A program made the translations under genes and the position numbers. A DNA stretch of 13,298 nucleotides from DATEVL01 sp035281845 (GTDB lineage: Bacteria > Chloroflexota > Anaerolineae > Anaerolineales > E44-bin32). The stretch spans positions 1-13,298 of the forward strand of contig DATEVL010000109.1 in the NCBI GenBank assembly GCA_035281845.1. The letters run 5' to 3'. Every line of letters starts with the position of its first letter. The stretch's first letter is position 1. This document shows positions 6,607 to 13,111 of the stretch, piece by piece. The notes under the pieces are model-generated. The model was not told the origin of the DNA. It made no database searches and saw only the letters and a list, made by a program, of their open reading frames with translations.

Positions 6607-6635
6607 TTGACAGCGCGCCCGGCGAGGCTTACGAT
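6607..6635 (+). promoter_or_regulatory. Sigma-70-like promoter of the potassium transporter operon
   Basis: A perfect -35 TTGACA (6607-6612), a 17-bp spacer, then TACGAT (6630-6635, 4 of 6 consensus). Transcription would start near 6642. The in-frame TTG at 6607 and ATG at 6634 lie inside these boxes and are therefore unlikely starts. Confidence 0.6.
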
Positions 6636-6684
6636 GCTTCGCCCTCACGCGGCAACCCCGCGGCGGTTAGATCGGCACCAACGC

Positions 6685-8628
6685 ATGCCCACGCTCGAAA
6701 ACGGCGGTGGGACCACCGTCCTCCGCCGGACAATTGACTCGCCGCCGGCGCGGTCCTGGCTGACCTGGCTGATCGGGCGGCCCCTGGCCACCGCCGATGC
6801 GCCGCAACAGACGATTGGAAAAGCGGTCGGCCTGGCGGTATTCGCCTCCGACGCACTGTCCTCGACGGCCTATGCCACGCAGGAGATCCTGGTGGTCCTG
6901 GCGGCGGTCGGCACGATTGCCTTCGGCCTGGCCGTACCCATCTCCCTGGCGATCGTCGGGCTGTTGGCCGTCGTGACGATCTCCTATGAGCAGACGATTC
7001 ACGCGTATCCCGGAGGGGGAGGCGCCTACATCGTCGCTCGCGACAACCTGGGGGAGCTGCCGGCGCAAACGGCCGGAGCGGCGTTGCTGACCGACTATAT
7101 CCTGACCGTCGCCGTCTCCATCTCGGCCGGCGTGGCCCAGCTCACATCCGCCTTCCCCGAGTTGTTCGTCTACCGTGTGCCGCTGGCGGTCGGTCTGGTG
7201 TTGATGGTCATGCTCGTCAACCTGCGCGGCGTGAAGGAGTCGGGGAGGGCCTTCGCCGTACCAACCTATTTCTTCGTTGTCACGATGTTTCTGACGGTCG
7301 GGATCGGTGCCTTGCGCTGGCTGGCCGGGACTCTAGGCGTCGTCGAAGCGGTGCCGGCGATGGTGCCCGTCGAGGGGATCGCGCTGGTCACCCCCTTTCT
7401 CTTGCTGCACGCCTTCGCCAACGGGACGACGGCGCTCACGGGGGTCGAGGCGATCTCGAACGGCATTCCCGCCTTCAAGGAACCGCGCAGCCGCAACGCC
7501 GGCGTCACTTTGATCTGGATGTCGCTCATTCTGGGAGTACTCTTTCTCTCGATTACGTTCCTCGCCGTCCAAATCGGGGCCGTTCCCTCCGAGGAGGAGA
7601 CGGTCATCTCGCAACTAGCGCGGACGGTCTTCGCCGGCCGGACGACGCTTTACCTGGCGGTCATTGCCTCGACGACGATCATCCTGATCATGGCGGCGAA
7701 CACGTCGTTCGCCGACTTCCCTCGCCTGAGCGCGATTGCAGCCGGCGATGGCTTTCTGCCTCGCCAGCTGACCTACCGGGGCAGCCGGCTGGTCTACTCA
7801 AGGGGGATCGTCGCCCTGGCGGCGCTGGCCTGCGTGTTGATCGTGGTCTTTCAGGCGAGCGTCACGCACCTGATTCCGCTGTACGCCATCGGCGTCTTTC
7901 TCTCCTTCACCCTGTCGCAGACCGGCATGGCCCACCGCTGGTGGAAGATCGGCCATCTACCGGAGGGGGTTGAGGTTCAGGAGCGGGGGTCGACGCTTCG
8001 ACGCGAAGGCGGATGGCGGACGAAGCTGGTGATCAACGGTTTCGGAGCGGTCTGCACGGCCATCGTGATGATCGTCTTTGCTGTCACCAAATTCACCCAG
8101 GGCGCCTGGATCGTGCTCGTCCTCTTGCCCCTTCTGGTGGCGGTCTTCTTCTCTATTCATCATCACTATAAGGACTTGGCGAGTCATCTCTCGCTGGAGC
8201 ATTATGGCCCGCCGCCGCAAATGCATCGACACCGGGTGATCCTTCCCGTCGGCGGAGTCCATCGCGGCACGCTGGCCGCCTTGCGCTACGCCCGCTCGCT
8301 GTCGGACGATGTGACGGCGGTCCACGTCTCGACCGACGCCGCAGAGGCTGAGCGGGTGCGTCAGAAGTGGGAAACCTGGGGCGAAGGAGTGCGACTGGTC
8401 ATCCTCGACTCCCCTTACCGCCTCCTGCTCGAGCCTCTGCTGAGCTATGTGCAGGAAGTGAGCCGCCATCGGCAGCCGGGAGAGACGATCACCATCGTCG
8501 TCCCGCAGTTCGTGCCCAATCGCTGGTGGGGGAATCTGCTGCACACGCAGACCGCGCTGTGGCTCCGGATGGCGCTGATGTTCAAGCCGGGGATTGTCAT
8601 CACCGATGTGCCGTATCAGTTGGAGTGA
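6685..8628 (+). CDS. KimA/YdaO-type potassium transporter (APC/KUP superfamily)
   Basis: A 647-residue membrane carrier very like Bacillus subtilis KimA (YdaO), a proton-coupled K+ importer. About 12 hydrophobic helices are followed by a soluble C-terminal domain (about 495-647). Comparison with KimA from memory shows FASDALSSTAYATQE (KimA Asp36/Tyr43 correspond to Asp56/Tyr63 here), YPGGGGAYIVARDNLGE, LLTDYILTVAVSISAG (KimA Asp117/Tyr118 correspond to Asp137/Tyr138) and ALTGVEAISNGIPAFK. The tail has VILPVGGVHRGTLAALRYA, ARSLSDDVTAVHVS and VPQFVPNRWWGNLLH, as in KimA. I chose ATG 6685 because earlier in-frame starts sit in the promoter; its Shine-Dalgarno is weak. Two RCK proteins follow after 57 bp, implying a K+ role. 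The predicted leader (about 42 bases) is too short for the c-di-AMP riboswitch that controls kimA in Bacillus. A general amino-acid permease is the alternative, but much less likely. Confidence 0.9.
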   Translation: MPTLENGGGTTVLRRTIDSPPARSWLTWLIGRPLATADAPQQTIGKAVGLAVFASDALSSTAYATQEILVVLAAVGTIAFGLAVPISLAIVGLLAVVTISYEQTIHAYPGGGGAYIVARDNLGELPAQTAGAALLTDYILTVAVSISAGVAQLTSAFPELFVYRVPLAVGLVLMVMLVNLRGVKESGRAFAVPTYFFVVTMFLTVGIGALRWLAGTLGVVEAVPAMVPVEGIALVTPFLLLHAFANGTTALTGVEAISNGIPAFKEPRSRNAGVTLIWMSLILGVLFLSITFLAVQIGAVPSEEETVISQLARTVFAGRTTLYLAVIASTTIILIMAANTSFADFPRLSAIAAGDGFLPRQLTYRGSRLVYSRGIVALAALACVLIVVFQASVTHLIPLYAIGVFLSFTLSQTGMAHRWWKIGHLPEGVEVQERGSTLRREGGWRTKLVINGFGAVCTAIVMIVFAVTKFTQGAWIVLVLLPLLVAVFFSIHHHYKDLASHLSLEHYGPPPQMHRHRVILPVGGVHRGTLAALRYARSLSDDVTAVHVSTDAAEAERVRQKWETWGEGVRLVILDSPYRLLLEPLLSYVQEVSRHRQPGETITIVVPQFVPNRWWGNLLHTQTALWLRMALMFKPGIVITDVPYQLE

Positions 8629-8685
8629 ACGGGAACCTCCCCGCGAGCTTCAAGCTTGCAGGGAGCTAGACTTCACGGAGGCAAT

Positions 8686-9342
8686 GTGAGATACCTGGTC
8701 ATCGGCTGCGGGCGGGCCGGAGGTGAGCTAGCCAAGCGTCTGTCGCAAAGCGGCCATGAGGTGAGCGTCGTCGATCAGCGGGCCGAAGCCTTCGAGAACC
8801 TCGGCCCGGACTTCCGGGGACGGACGATCGAAGGCGAGGTGCTCAACCAGCACGTGTTGCGACGGGCCGGCATCGAAAAGGCGGATGGAGTGGCGACGGT
8901 GACCAACTCCGACAGCGTCAATGCCGTGGTGGCTCATGCCGCGCGCGTGATATTCAATGTCCCTAACGTCGTCGCCCGCAACTACGACCCGAAGCGGCGC
9001 CCGCTCTTCGAGGCGTTTGGGCTGCAGGTGATCAGCTCGACCGGTTGGGGAGCGCAGCGCATTGAAGAGCTGCTCTACCACGGTGAGATCCGCACCGTTT
9101 TTTCTGCCGGCAATGGCGAGGTTGAGGTTTACGAACTGACGATCCCCGCCCGCTGGAAGGACCGGCGGCTGGGGGATATGTTGCGCGAAGGAGTCTGCGG
9201 CGTCGCCCACACCCGCGCCGGCCGCGCCACGCTGCCCGACCCGGCCATCATCCTCGATCAGGGAGATGTCGTGCAGGTGAGCGCGACGCTCGAGGGGATT
9301 GAATGGCTGCGCGCCCGACTCGAACCGGGAGAAGGGATCTGA
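8686..9342 (+). CDS. RCK/TrkA-family NAD-binding potassium transport regulator (first of pair)
   Basis: A 218-residue cytoplasmic RCK protein. The TrkA_N Rossmann domain (1-120) shows GCGRAG at 7-12, the ribose-binding acidic residue Asp30 in VSVVDQR, and VTNSDSVNAVVAHAAR typical of Trk/Ktr gating subunits. A TrkA_C-like domain (about 135-215) follows, with VEVYELTIPARWKDRRLGD and the closing DQGDVVQVSA. I chose GTG 8686 because it is preceded by CGGAGG four bases upstream and begins the Rossmann beta strand directly (VRYLVIGCG); an ATG one base earlier is out of frame. The gene sits 57 bp after the KimA-like transporter and one base before a second RCK gene. From memory, Mycobacterium tuberculosis has a similar group (Rv2690c with ceoB and ceoC). 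Probably forms an RCK assembly with its neighbour that controls the transporter according to nucleotide state. Confidence 0.9.
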   Translation: MRYLVIGCGRAGGELAKRLSQSGHEVSVVDQRAEAFENLGPDFRGRTIEGEVLNQHVLRRAGIEKADGVATVTNSDSVNAVVAHAARVIFNVPNVVARNYDPKRRPLFEAFGLQVISSTGWGAQRIEELLYHGEIRTVFSAGNGEVEVYELTIPARWKDRRLGDMLREGVCGVAHTRAGRATLPDPAIILDQGDVVQVSATLEGIEWLRARLEPGEGI

Positions 9343-9343
9343 A

Positions 9344-10033
9344 ATGCAAGTCCTCATCGCCGGGGGCGGACGCACCGGAGCCCAGTTGGCCGCACTCCTC
9401 GTGGGACAGAACCATACCGTGCGTCTGGTGGAACATCGCCCCGACATTCTGTCGCGCATCCACCGCGAGCTCCCCACCGAGGTCATCCATGAGGGAGATG
9501 CCGCAGACCCGTCCGTCCTGGAAGCGGCCGGAGCTCGCGAGGCCCAGGTGTTGGCGGCTTGCACGCCGGACGATGCGGACAACCTCTCCCTGTGCTTCTT
9601 CGCACGCTCCCAATTCCGGGTGCCAAGGACGATCGCACGCGTCAACAACCCGGCCACGGCCTGGCTCTTCAATCAGACGTTCGGCGTCGATGTCGCCCTC
9701 AACCAGGCCGAGATCCTCTCCAGTTTGATCGAGGAAGAAATGTCGCTCGGCGACATGATGACGCTGCTCAAGATTCGCCGTGGGCGCTATTCGCTCGTCG
9801 AGGAGAAGATTCCTGCGGGCGCGCCGGCGCTGGGGACGTCGATCAAGGACCTGACTCTGCCGGACAACTGCGTCATCGCCGCCATCATTCGCAAGGGCGA
9901 GATCGTCATCCCGCGCGGGGTGACCACCTTTGAAGAGGGCGACGAAGTGCTGGCGGTGGTCGACCCGGAAGGGGCCGCCGAGCTGGCGCGCCTGTTCGGA
10001 TTTCCTTCGGCCCGTCCGCCGACTCCGGCGTAA
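9344..10033 (+). CDS. RCK/TrkA-family NAD-binding potassium transport regulator (second of pair)
   Basis: A 229-residue paralogue of the preceding protein. The Rossmann domain has GGGRTG at 7-12 and acidic Glu30 in RLVEHRP, then HEGDAADPSVLEAAG and CTPDDADNLSLC, typical of TrkA_N. A TrkA_C domain (about 140-222) includes YSLVEEKIPAGAPALGTSI, RKGEIVIPRGVTTFEEGDEV and VVDPEGAAELARLF. The ATG lies one base past the stop of the first RCK gene, with a purine-rich GGGAGAAGGGA site about 7 bases upstream, so translation is probably coupled. Asp in the first and Glu in the second at the ribose position suggest the two subunits may differ in nucleotide preference. No TrkH, TrkG or KtrB channel gene lies nearby, so the KimA-like carrier is the natural partner within this window. 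Confidence 0.9.
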   Translation: MQVLIAGGGRTGAQLAALLVGQNHTVRLVEHRPDILSRIHRELPTEVIHEGDAADPSVLEAAGAREAQVLAACTPDDADNLSLCFFARSQFRVPRTIARVNNPATAWLFNQTFGVDVALNQAEILSSLIEEEMSLGDMMTLLKIRRGRYSLVEEKIPAGAPALGTSIKDLTLPDNCVIAAIIRKGEIVIPRGVTTFEEGDEVLAVVDPEGAAELARLFGFPSARPPTPA

Positions 10034-10053
10034 CAAGCCCGGGGTGGGCCGGA

Positions 10054-10126
10054 GGGGCACGGCACACCTGCCCTCCTCGCCAGGACACCGAGGCGGTGTG
10101 GCGGGCGGTGCCAGGGTGCCGTCCCC
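10054..10126. terminator. Stem-loop region between convergent genes, possible bidirectional terminator
   Basis: GGGGCACGGCAC (10054-10065) pairs with GTGCCGTCCCC (10116-10126) apart from one bulged C. An inner hairpin ACACCG/CGGTGT (10085-10090, 10094-10099) stands in the loop. The position between two genes that converge fits transcription termination, but no T-run is seen on either side. Nearby GCCGGA/TCCGGC (10155-10168) is a further short palindrome. The 156-bp gap otherwise holds no gene. Confidence 0.35.
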
Positions 10127-10189
10127 CTACGAGTCTAGACGCGCCGCGCGGATAGCCGGATGTCCGGCGCCTCGGCCAGGGGGAGAATC

Positions 10190-11248
10190 TTACGGGCGAA
10201 GGTCAGGGGGTGGACGCAGAGGTCGCGTCCTGTCGACCGTCAACGCCTCCGGCTTCGGGCCCAGGCCCACCCAGCGGAAGCTGAGCATCCCGTAAAGCAA
10301 CGACAGCCAGAGGGTGATCCCGCGATACGCGAGAGCGATCACGGCCGAGGTCGCCACAGGGATGCCGAAACCCGAGAAGGCCAGAGTCAAGATCCCCTCG
10401 ACGAACCCGATGCCGGCCGGGGTTGGCGTGACGACGGTGAAAATGTAGCCCAGGCTGTAGCCAGCAATCAGCGTCCCCACTGAGAACGGCTGAGAAAACG
10501 CCAGGAAGCACAGGAAGAGGATGGCGACCGTGAGTGCCTTGTGACTCAGCGATAGGGCGATCGGTAGCAGAAGACCCTCCGGCGATCGGCGCACCTCGGT
10601 TAGGCCCGCTCCCATGTCGTGGGCCAGAGTGCGGGCCCGCTGCAGATCGAGGTAGTCGCGCCGGACGAAGGGACGGACCAGCCGGTTGATGACCGATCCG
10701 CCTCGGGTCAGCACGGTCCCGAGACGCTCCGGAGAGCGCCAGGCCAGGATCAGCCAGCCCGCCAAGAGCAGCGCGTACACCGCGAGCACGATGCTGGCCA
10801 AGACCTCGCCGGTGTCCAGTTGGCCGCGGCGAACGAGGACGATCAGACCTACGCCAACCACCAGCAGCGCAGACACGAAGTCGTACAGGTAATACATGGC
10901 CGAGGCGACCGTCACCCGGGCGCCGTTGAGACCGCGTTTTCGGCCGTCGGTGACGAAGACGGCCATCCCTCCCCATCCGCCGCTCGAGGTGACCGTCGTG
11001 AAGAAGACCGACGAACACCACAGCATCATCAGCCGCCCGATCTGTTCTTTCAAACCGAGCAACCGGTAGAGGGAGCGGAGCGTCGCCCCGTTGTTGAGGA
11101 TCGAGGCCAGGTGCACCAGGACGGCCAGCAGGAGCCAGAATGGGACTCCGCGCTGGAACGTCTGAACGACCTCTCCTAGGTCCGAACGTCGGCTGACGAC
11201 GAAGGCAATCGCCAGGAGCAGGACGGCGGCCAACACCAGCTTGCGCAT
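10190..11248 (-). CDS. UPF0104/lysylphosphatidylglycerol synthase TM-like (flippase-like) membrane protein
   Basis: A 352-residue polytopic protein of the UPF0104 family, related to the membrane half of MprF and to AglD-type proteins. About eight hydrophobic helices are visible. Family signatures are an N-terminal LLAVLVHLASILNNGATLR, the mid-region SSGGWGGMAVFVTDGRKRGL and YLYDFVSALLVVGVGLIVL, and the diagnostic PTPAGIGFVEGILTLAF (275-291) followed by IALAYRGITLWLSL. The catalytic aminoacyl-transfer half of MprF is absent, so lysyl-lipid synthesis is not supported. Lipid or lipid-linked sugar handling is the usual guess for stand-alone members. The ATG at 11246-11248 starts six bases after the fabD stop, so the two genes are very likely co-transcribed. 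Its Shine-Dalgarno is weak, which fits translational coupling. The substrate is unknown. Confidence 0.85.
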   Translation of the reverse strand: MRKLVLAAVLLLAIAFVVSRRSDLGEVVQTFQRGVPFWLLLAVLVHLASILNNGATLRSLYRLLGLKEQIGRLMMLWCSSVFFTTVTSSGGWGGMAVFVTDGRKRGLNGARVTVASAMYYLYDFVSALLVVGVGLIVLVRRGQLDTGEVLASIVLAVYALLLAGWLILAWRSPERLGTVLTRGGSVINRLVRPFVRRDYLDLQRARTLAHDMGAGLTEVRRSPEGLLLPIALSLSHKALTVAILFLCFLAFSQPFSVGTLIAGYSLGYIFTVVTPTPAGIGFVEGILTLAFSGFGIPVATSAVIALAYRGITLWLSLLYGMLSFRWVGLGPKPEALTVDRTRPLRPPPDLRP

Positions 11249-11254
11249 GGCGGC

Positions 11255-12202
11255 TCAGCCCAGAAAGGCGTCGAGCGACTCGGGCCGGTCCACGGCGATC
11301 AGCGACGGGGAACGGTCGATGCGGCGTATCAAACCGAGCAGGACCTCACCGGAGCCGATCTCGGCGAAGGTAACGATTCCATCGCCAAGCATGCGCCGCA
11401 CGGACTCGGTCCAGCGGACGCGAGAGGTAAGTTGTGCCTTGAGGTCTGCCCGCACCTGCGACTCTCCGCGCAGGATCCCGGCCTCCACGTTGCCGACGAG
11501 CGGGATGAGCGGGTCCCGGATTCCGGCGTGATCCACATGGCGGGCGAACTCTTCCGTGGCCGGGGCCATCAAGGCGGAGTGGGCGGCGATGCTGACCGCC
11601 AGACGAACAGTGCGCCTGGCCCCGGCCTGCGCCAGTCGCTCCATGGCTACGGCCAATGCCGGTTCGTCCCCGGAGATCACGATCTGGCCGGGGCAGTTGT
11701 CGTTTGCGACCTGGACCACGTTTCCAGTCTCGGCCTGCACGGCGCGGCACACTTCGTCGACCGCCTCCGCATCGAGACCCAGTACGGCAGCCATGCCTCC
11801 CGGGTTTCGCTTTCCGGCCTCCTTCATCAGCCGGCCGCGTTCTCGAACCAGGAGCAGCGCGTGGGCGAAGTCGATGGCGCCGGCGCACACCAGGGCGCTG
11901 TATTCGCCCAAGGAGTGGCCTGCCACAACCGCTGGATGCGACGCCGTCGACCGTGCCTGGAGCGCCCGTAGAACCGCTATGGAATGGGTCAACAGCGCCG
12001 GCTGCGTGATGGCCGTGTCGTTGAGCTCTTCTTCCGGGCCCTCCCAGCACAACCGGGAGAGGGGCAGGCCGAGTGCTTCGTCGGCCTCCGCGAAAACTGC
12101 ACGGGCGGCTGGATCAGCCTGGGCCAACTGGAGGCCCATCCCGACCTTCTGCGACCCCTGCCCCGGAAAGACGAAAGCGGTTTGTTTGAAATCGGGTGGC
12201 AT
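11255..12202 (-). CDS. fabD: Malonyl-CoA:acyl carrier protein transacylase
   Basis: Moves malonyl from CoA to ACP, supplying the extender unit for fatty-acid synthesis in the cytoplasm. The 315 residues match the usual length. Signatures: FVFPGQGSQKVGMG near the start (GQGSQ 14-18), the catalytic serine motif GHSLGEYSALVCAGA (Ser97), Arg122 in RERGRLM that binds the malonyl carboxylate, NDNCPGQIVISG (168-178), the catalytic His208 in SIAAHSALM, and EIGSGEVLLGLIRRI near the end. The ATG at 12200-12202 gives the conventional short N-terminus; a GTG at 12218-12220 would add six residues, and neither start has a good Shine-Dalgarno. The next gene downstream begins six bases later, and rpmF lies upstream on the same strand. 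In many bacteria rpmF, plsX, fabH and fabD are neighbours; plsX and fabH are missing here. Confidence 0.95.
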   Translation of the reverse strand: MPPDFKQTAFVFPGQGSQKVGMGLQLAQADPAARAVFAEADEALGLPLSRLCWEGPEEELNDTAITQPALLTHSIAVLRALQARSTASHPAVVAGHSLGEYSALVCAGAIDFAHALLLVRERGRLMKEAGKRNPGGMAAVLGLDAEAVDEVCRAVQAETGNVVQVANDNCPGQIVISGDEPALAVAMERLAQAGARRTVRLAVSIAAHSALMAPATEEFARHVDHAGIRDPLIPLVGNVEAGILRGESQVRADLKAQLTSRVRWTESVRRMLGDGIVTFAEIGSGEVLLGLIRRIDRSPSLIAVDRPESLDAFLG

Positions 12203-12240
12203 GACCCGGATCGCGTTCACCCTCTGGCCTCATCGGGCAC

Positions 12241-12470
12241 AGTCGCCCTCACCTCTTCGGGCACCCCTTCGGGTGCACCCTGGGTGTGCGCCGCCCTCAC
12301 CCCTTCCGGTGCGCCGCCCATGGCGCCCTGTAGAGGGCGAAGGGCGTGGCGCCCATCCCCCAGGGGGCGCCCGCCCTTGGCGGCCCGTATCGGCCGAAGG
12401 GGTGTAGAGGGCGAAGGGCGTAGAGTGCGAAGGCGTGCCCGAAGGGTTGCGTGAGCACGGCCCGGGGGCC
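12241..12470. repeat. GC-rich modular hairpin repeat cluster between rpmF and fabD
   Basis: The gap is filled with short self-complementary modules such as CACCCCTTCGGGTGCACC, TAGAGGGCGAAGGGCG (twice) and GGCGGCCCGTATCGGCCG. The segment 12262-12290 is the reverse complement of 12988-13016 with 28 of 29 matches, and CGAAGGGCGTGGCGCCC (12338-12354) is an exact inverted copy of 12970-12986. No coding is supported; frames through it are open only because of base composition. Confidence 0.75.
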
Positions 12471-12473
12471 GGC

Positions 12474-12659
12474 TCAGTCCTTCTTGACTTCGTAGACTTC
12501 GCGGCCGTGGTAGTGGCCGCAATTCGGGCAGACCCGGTGCGGCTGATGTTTCTCTCCGCAGTTGGTGCAGACGATCAGGGTCGGCAAGGCAAGCGCGTCG
12601 TGCGAGCGGCGGCGGTCGCGCCTTCCTTTGGAATGTTTGCGCTTGGGAAGCGGCGGCAT
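12474..12659 (-). CDS. rpmF: 50S ribosomal protein L32
   Basis: A 61-residue basic zinc-ribbon protein of the large ribosomal subunit. MPPLPKRKHSKGRRDRRRSH is the family's N-terminal signature, followed by DALALPTLIVC. Two zinc-ligand pairs are present: Cys31/Cys34 (CTNC) and Cys44/Cys47 (CPNC), with PHRVCPNCGHYHGREV closing the fold. The ATG at 12657-12659 is preceded by GGAAGGAG five bases upstream; five further in-frame residues upstream belong to the leader. Having all four Cys marks this as the zinc-binding (C+) form. It has its own strong promoter and a structured leader, and it stands first on the strand before fabD, an order reminiscent of the rpmF-fab cluster of many bacteria, though 250 bp of repeats intervene. 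Confidence 0.97.
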   Translation of the reverse strand: MPPLPKRKHSKGRRDRRRSHDALALPTLIVCTNCGEKHQPHRVCPNCGHYHGREVYEVKKD

Positions 12660-12703
12660 GACTTCTCCTTCCAAGAAGTCGCCTGCCGTATCGGCAGGCG
12701 ACT
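12660..12703 (-). promoter_or_regulatory. Structured 5' leader of rpmF: two overlapping stem-loops
   Basis: Stem-loop 1: AGTCGCCTGCCG and CGGCAGGCGACT (12677-12688, 12692-12703) form a perfect 12-bp stem with a 3-base loop, at the predicted 5' end of the message. Stem-loop 2: GACTTCT and AGAAGTC (12674-12680, 12660-12666) form a perfect 7-bp stem whose 7-base loop and 3' arm contain the Shine-Dalgarno GGAAGGAG, ending directly before the ATG. The two share bases 12677-12680, so the full stems cannot coexist. This could control translation or mRNA stability. It matches no riboswitch I recognise. Confidence 0.6.
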
Positions 12704-12706
12704 GTG

Positions 12707-12734
12707 ATTATAAACGGGGCGGGGGGGCTGTCAA
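12707..12734 (-). promoter_or_regulatory. Strong sigma-70 promoter of rpmF
   Basis: On the minus strand both boxes are perfect: TTGACA (12729-12734) and TATAAT (12707-12712), with a 16-bp spacer that is almost entirely C and G. Transcription would start near 12700-12701, at the base of the first leader stem-loop. The boxes mark housekeeping-level expression. Confidence 0.85.
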
Positions 12735-12796
12735 GGCGGGGGAGTTGGCGACCACCTCAACCCCCTTTTGGATTTGGCCCCGCTTCGCGCTAGCAC

Positions 12797-13070
12797 CCGG
12801 TGGGACCGGCGCCCTTGGCGGCCTGTAGAGGCCGAGCCCTCGTCCATCGCCTCGGTCCCTACTCTCTTCAGGGCGCCCGCAGGGGTGAGGGCGGGCTCCA
12901 GGGCGAAAGGCCCATTCGGTCTATACGCCCCTTCGCCCTCTACGCCCTTCGGCGCACCGAAGCGGTGCAGGGCGCCACGCCCTTCGGCGCACACCCAAGG
13001 TGCACCCGAAGGGGTGAGGGCGGGCGCCCCCAGGGGACAGACCGCCAAGGGCGGGATCCCCATAGGGGAT
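12797..13070. repeat. GC-rich modular hairpin repeat cluster between rpmF and moaC
   Basis: A second cluster built from the same modules as the one downstream of rpmF, mostly in inverted orientation: 12988-13016 pairs with 12262-12290 (28 of 29), and 12970-12986 pairs exactly with 12338-12354. GCCCTTGGCGGCC occurs in both clusters in direct orientation (12811-12823, 12373-12385). Local hairpins include ATCCCC/GGGGAT (13056-13061, 13065-13070). No gene is supported in the 12735-13099 gap. Confidence 0.75.
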
Positions 13071-13099
13071 GCCTGGCAGGGCCGTGAATTGCCGTATCA

Positions 13100-13105
13100 T
13101 ATAAT
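13100..13105 (+). promoter_or_regulatory. -10 element of moaC, predicting a leaderless message
   Basis: A perfect TATAAT ends six bases before the GTG at 13112, so transcription would begin at or next to the start codon. No good -35 is visible at the proper distance. The AAGG just upstream of the GTG is too close to serve as a ribosome binding site. Confidence 0.4.
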
Positions 13106-13111
13106 CAAGGC

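Noticed and set aside
6429..6684. A c-di-AMP (ydaO) riboswitch upstream of the KimA-like gene, as found in Bacillus.
   Set aside because: The best promoter leaves a leader of only about 42 bases, and none of the riboswitch's conserved core is seen in the divergent gap.
6607..6684. TTG 6607 or ATG 6634 as start of the KimA-like transporter; ATG 6634 has a fair GCGAGG site upstream.
   Set aside because: TTG 6607 is the -35 box itself and ATG 6634 overlaps the -10 box, so neither would be inside the transcript. If the promoter call is wrong, ATG 6634 becomes the preferred start.
8643..8659. A near-palindrome around AGCTTCAAGCT between the transporter and the first RCK gene, as a terminator or operator.
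   Set aside because: The stem is only 5 bp with a one-base centre and no T-run. The genes clearly belong together functionally.
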